From Betaproteobacteria bacterium UBA1934 (GTDB taxonomy: Bacteria; Pseudomonadota; Gammaproteobacteria; Burkholderiales; Rhodocyclaceae), in NCBI GenBank assembly GCA_002337055.1, contig DDFG01000004.1:810382-874381 (forward strand): DNA of 64,000 bases, written 5' to 3'. The translations under genes were made by a program, and so were the position numbers. Position 1 is the stretch's first letter. Each line of letters opens with the position of its first letter. Of the stretch, positions 61,676 to 64,000 are shown one piece after another. Under the pieces are notes generated by a model, which saw only the letters and a list, made by a program, of their open reading frames with translations, did no database searches and was not told where the DNA came from.

Positions 61676-63631
61676 ATGGATTCAACAACTATTTTTATTC
61701 TTGTTTCTGCTATTGCGGGTGTTTGTATCGGTGCAGCCATTGCCTGGCTGGCCGCACTCAGTGCGCAGCGTTCAGCGGTCGAGACGGCTACGCTCAAAAC
61801 CCAAGCTGAATCACAGGACGAGCTATCCCGGTTGCGGGAGCGGGTTCGCTCCCAGGAAGAAATGCTGGCGCAGGAATCGTTGTCGCAAAGCGAGTTGGAG
61901 ACGCGTTTCGACAAACAGCGTGAAGAGCTCGATGCAGCCAGGGATGAGGTTTCAAAGCTTGCCGAACGTGCTGCACGGGTTCCGGAACTGGAGCAGGGGG
62001 TAGCCAGAACGGCCGATGAAATGCGCAAGCAAGGCGAGGAACTGCGTCGTGTCTCGGCTGACGCTTCAGAAAAAGCCGCGATTGCACAATCCGGCGCGCA
62101 AAAAATCGAATCCCTCGAAATAGATTTGGGAAATGCACGACAACAGGTGATTCAAGCGAATGAATCCGTGAATAGTCTGACGGCGCAAAAGGCAACGCTC
62201 GAGGAGCAGGTATCGCGGATTCCTTCCCTGGAAAATGAACTGACTTCCGCCCGCCAGCAGTTGCAGGAAAAACACGAGGCATTGGCACGAGTCAGCGAAC
62301 GCCGTGCGGCGCTGGAAGAGCAGAACTTGCGTATTCCGGCATTGGAGGATGAATTGCGGGAAGCGAAGCAGGCATGCGCGAATGCTGAATCCGAGGTGAC
62401 GCGTCTGACCGCTCTGGTATCGCAGCTGGAAACGAAACTTCATGCAGAGCTCAAGGCGTCGCAGGAAAAGCTCGCTTTGCTGGAAGATGCCAAGAACACG
62501 CTGTCCGAGCAATTCAGGAACGTTGCCAACGATTTGCTGGAAGAGAAATCCAAGAAATTTGCTGAGCAGAACCAGGCGAATCTTGGCCAGTTGCTTGATC
62601 CGTTGCGTCTGCAAATCACCGAATTCAAGGGCAAGGTCGAGGAAGTCTACGTACAGGAAAGCAAGGATCGCTCGGCGATGGGGGAGCAGGTGCGCCAACT
62701 GGTTGCGTTGAATCAGGCGCTCAGCCAGGAGGCGAAAAATCTCACCAACGCGCTGAAGGGCAATACCAAGGCGCAAGGCAACTGGGGAGAACTGGTGCTT
62801 GAGCGTGTTCTCGAGGCATCCGGCCTGCGCAAGGGCGAGGAGTACATTGTCCAGGATAGTCAAACCCGGGAAGACGGTAGCCGTGCTCAGCCAGATGTGG
62901 TGATCATGTTGCCGGAGCAGCGCAAACTGGTCGTGGATTCGAAGGTGAGCTTGATTGCTTACGAAGAGTACACAGTTGCCGAGTCGGATGAAGAACGCAT
63001 GATTGCTGCGCGGCGGCATCTGGAATCTGTGCGCAAGCATGTACAGGGACTGTCCACCAAGGCGTATGAAAAGCTTTACGGCAATGGGCTCGATTTTGTG
63101 CTGATGTTCATACCCATTGAACCGGCATTCATGCTCGCGATTTCAAACGACGATCGCCTGTTTATGGACGCATGGGACCGCAACGTCTTGCTCGTAAGCC
63201 CATCTACCCTGCTATTTGTTGTACGGACGGTTGCTCACCTGTGGCGGCAGGAACAGCAAACGCGCAATGCACAGGATATCGCCAAGCGCGGGGCCGAACT
63301 TTACGACAAGCTGGTCGACTTTGTGAAAGACCTGGAACAGGTCGGCAATCGACTGCAGCAGGCGAAGGATTCTTACGACGAAGCCCACAAGCGCCTGGCA
63401 ACCGGGAAGGGTAATGTTATTCGGCAAGCAGAAATGCTGCGCAGCTTGGGTGTCAAGGCGACAAAAAAATTGCCTACTTTATTGGTTGAAGGGAGCAGCA
63501 ACACAATTTCTGTAACCGAAGAGCAAGACGCCACACCGGCAAGACTTGCCCTTCCTGAGCTTGATTCTGAGGTAGAGATTTCGCTATTGCCCGGAGACTT
63601 TAGCCAGACTGTAGAAAAGGTGGCCGAATAA
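61676..63631 (+). CDS. rmuC: RmuC-family DNA recombination nuclease
   Basis: The 651-residue protein has an N-terminal membrane helix (IFILVSAIAGVCIGAAIAWL), a long coiled coil (about 40-300) and a C-terminal RmuC nuclease domain. The domain shows GNWGELVLERVLEASGLRKG and a PD-(D/E)xK pattern in PDVVIMLP then VVDSKVSL. RmuC limits inversion of short repeats in E. coli. It is 112 bases after the small helical gene and runs in the same direction, so it belongs to the module or the element end. Its coding 3' end contains the tandem AGACTTTAG sites. The ATG at 61676 has GAGGAG upstream. Confidence 0.9.
   Translation: MDSTTIFILVSAIAGVCIGAAIAWLAALSAQRSAVETATLKTQAESQDELSRLRERVRSQEEMLAQESLSQSELETRFDKQREELDAARDEVSKLAERAARVPELEQGVARTADEMRKQGEELRRVSADASEKAAIAQSGAQKIESLEIDLGNARQQVIQANESVNSLTAQKATLEEQVSRIPSLENELTSARQQLQEKHEALARVSERRAALEEQNLRIPALEDELREAKQACANAESEVTRLTALVSQLETKLHAELKASQEKLALLEDAKNTLSEQFRNVANDLLEEKSKKFAEQNQANLGQLLDPLRLQITEFKGKVEEVYVQESKDRSAMGEQVRQLVALNQALSQEAKNLTNALKGNTKAQGNWGELVLERVLEASGLRKGEEYIVQDSQTREDGSRAQPDVVIMLPEQRKLVVDSKVSLIAYEEYTVAESDEERMIAARRHLESVRKHVQGLSTKAYEKLYGNGLDFVLMFIPIEPAFMLAISNDDRLFMDAWDRNVLLVSPSTLLFVVRTVAHLWRQEQQTRNAQDIAKRGAELYDKLVDFVKDLEQVGNRLQQAKDSYDEAHKRLATGKGNVIRQAEMLRSLGVKATKKLPTLLVEGSSNTISVTEEQDATPARLALPELDSEVEISLLPGDFSQTVEKVAE
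63595..63614. promoter_or_regulatory. Right tandem nonamers, probable integrase arm sites
   Basis: AGACTTTAG followed after two bases by AGACTGTAG lies inside the end of rmuC, 77 bases from the right att copy. It shares 17 exact bases (GAGACTTTAGCCAGACT) with the left set, in the same orientation. Integrase or accessory binding at both ends is the simplest explanation. Confidence 0.6.
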
Positions 63632-63632
63632 A

Positions 63633-63668
63633 AAAACAGCCGGCCGGATAAACCGGATCGGCTGTTTT
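63633..63668 (+). terminator. Intrinsic terminator after rmuC
   Basis: AAAACAGCCG and CGGCTGTTTT form a perfect 10-base stem ending in a T-run, directly after the rmuC stop. The inner bases contain a further CCGG pair. It works in both directions and also ends the tRNA transcript. Confidence 0.88.
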
Positions 63669-63692
63669 AACCTTAAAATACAACGAGGTGTT

Positions 63693-63769
63693 TGGTGGGC
63701 CCGCACGGACTTGAACCGTGGACCAAAGGATTATGAGTCCTCTGCTCTAACCGACTGAGCTACAGGCCC
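63693..63769 (-). tRNA. tRNA with CAU anticodon (Ile2 or Met elongator)
   Basis: The 77-base gene folds as a full cloverleaf with acceptor GGGCCTG/CGGGCCC, D arm, anticodon CAT at 63733-63735, T arm CACGG/CCGTG and an encoded CCA. CAU may be lysidine-modified tRNA-Ile2, which the acceptor and overall sequence favour, or elongator Met. It lies nine bases downstream of rpoD. Its 3' half is the right attachment site and was probably supplied by the element. Confidence 0.92.
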
Positions 63770-63777
63770 GAAAATGC

Positions 63778-64000
63778 TTAGCTGCCGTTGCTGTCAAGGA
63801 AGCTCCGCAGTTTGTCCGAGCGGCTCGGATGGCGGAGTTTTCTCAAGGCTTTGGCTTCAATCTGGCGGATACGCTCGCGGGTGACGTCGAACTGCTTGCC
63901 GACCTCTTCCAGCGTGTGGTCGGTGTTCATTTCGATGCCGAAGCGCATCCTGAGAACCTTGGCTTCCCTCGGCGTCAGGGTATCCAGAATCTCGGCGGTG
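63778..64000 (-). CDS. rpoD: RNA polymerase sigma-70 factor (C-terminal end, partial)
   Basis: The visible 73 codons encode the region 4 helix-turn-helix of the housekeeping sigma factor: TLEEVGKQFDVTRERIRQIE, then the RpoD-type end SDKLRSFLDSNG. The stop is at 63778-63780; the gene runs off the right edge. RpoD followed by a CAU tRNA gives the conserved chromosomal anchor of the insertion site. Confidence 0.95.
   Translation of the reverse strand, partial: TAEILDTLTPREAKVLRMRFGIEMNTDHTLEEVGKQFDVTRERIRQIEAKALRKLRHPSRSDKLRSFLDSNGS

Larger units (their letters stand above)
40718..63738. mobile_element. Integrative element inserted in tRNA(CAU), about 23 kb
   Basis: Direct copies of the 3' half of a tRNA gene bound this region: the remnant at 40718-40765 and the intact tRNA at 63691-63738. 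A tyrosine integrase begins 222 bases inside the left copy. Tandem AGACTTTAG nonamers lie just inside both ends. Cargo includes a second recombinase, metal efflux genes and two DNA-directed defence-like loci. GC content and codon use are visibly lower in the recombinase and defence-type genes than in the flanking chromosome. No conjugation or replication genes are visible, so it would be a non-self-transmissible island. The insertion point downstream of rpoD is a plausible hotspot. Confidence 0.85.

Noticed and set aside
40718..63738. Insertion sequences inside the element
   Set aside because: No transposase motif (DDE or HUH) is present in any long frame; the two recombinases are of the tyrosine type.
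1..64000. CRISPR arrays
   Set aside because: No regularly spaced direct repeats of 24-40 bases were noticed on reading, and no cas-like protein is present.

Overview
The window reads as a high-GC betaproteobacterial chromosome, most likely Rhodocyclales-like. This is an inference from gene content: hcp with a flavin reductase, GTP-type PEP carboxykinase, two-domain MaeB, a pilS-pilR-ampD cluster preceded by a PP0621-type small protein, and rpoD followed by a CAU tRNA. No 16S or ribosomal gene is present to settle the taxonomy.

Positions 1-36.9 kb are ordinary chromosome with scattered decay. A dead metallo-beta-lactamase-fold gene (152-1121) comes first, then an HDOD protein, half an aldehyde dehydrogenase and a lytic transglycosylase. 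Next are the hybrid cluster protein and its reductase, a D,D-endopeptidase, malic enzyme and PEP carboxykinase. A run of small redox and detoxification enzymes follows (nitroreductase, alpha/beta hydrolase, GST, acrylyl-CoA reductase, MaoC hydratase, LysR), then a glycosyltransferase pseudogene, gamma-glutamyltransferase, PhzF, GNATs, a MocR regulator and an aminotransferase. A TetR-controlled tripartite exporter operon (TolC, HlyD, two ABC-2 permeases, no ATPase) and PP0621-pilS-pilR-ampD complete this part.

Positions 36.9-40.7 kb are a sparse, patchwork zone: an M48 membrane protease, a small membrane protein, and two small ORFs each closed by an attC-like site. These look like integron gene cassettes without a local integron integrase.

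Positions 40.7-63.7 kb form an integrative element of about 23 kb inserted in the 3' half of a tRNA(CAU) gene next to rpoD. The intact tRNA lies at 63693-63769 and a direct-repeat copy of its 3' half at 40718-40765. Matching tandem nonamers (AGACTTTAG, 11-bp period) sit just inside both ends and look like integrase arm sites. The element carries a tyrosine integrase, a second divergent tyrosine recombinase behind a cluster of three hairpins, and a Cd/Zn/Pb resistance block (DMT transporter with a His-rich tail, CzcCBA-type RND efflux with CzcI-like, PII-like and two paralogous lipoproteins, CadA-type P-ATPase, PbrR/CadR-type MerR). It also carries a Lamassu-like/ABC-3C pair (DUF4297-type nuclease plus SMC-like ATPase with a CxxC hook). 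The last module is an Xre repressor divergent from four genes: a GIY-YIG nuclease, a Lon-type AAA+ ATPase without protease, an unknown helical protein and RmuC.

The best candidate for an undescribed system is that last four-gene module. It pairs two predicted DNA-acting nucleases with a remodelling ATPase, has its own regulator and inverted-repeat operator, lies beside another defence-type locus, and its final gene contains the element's right arm-type sites.
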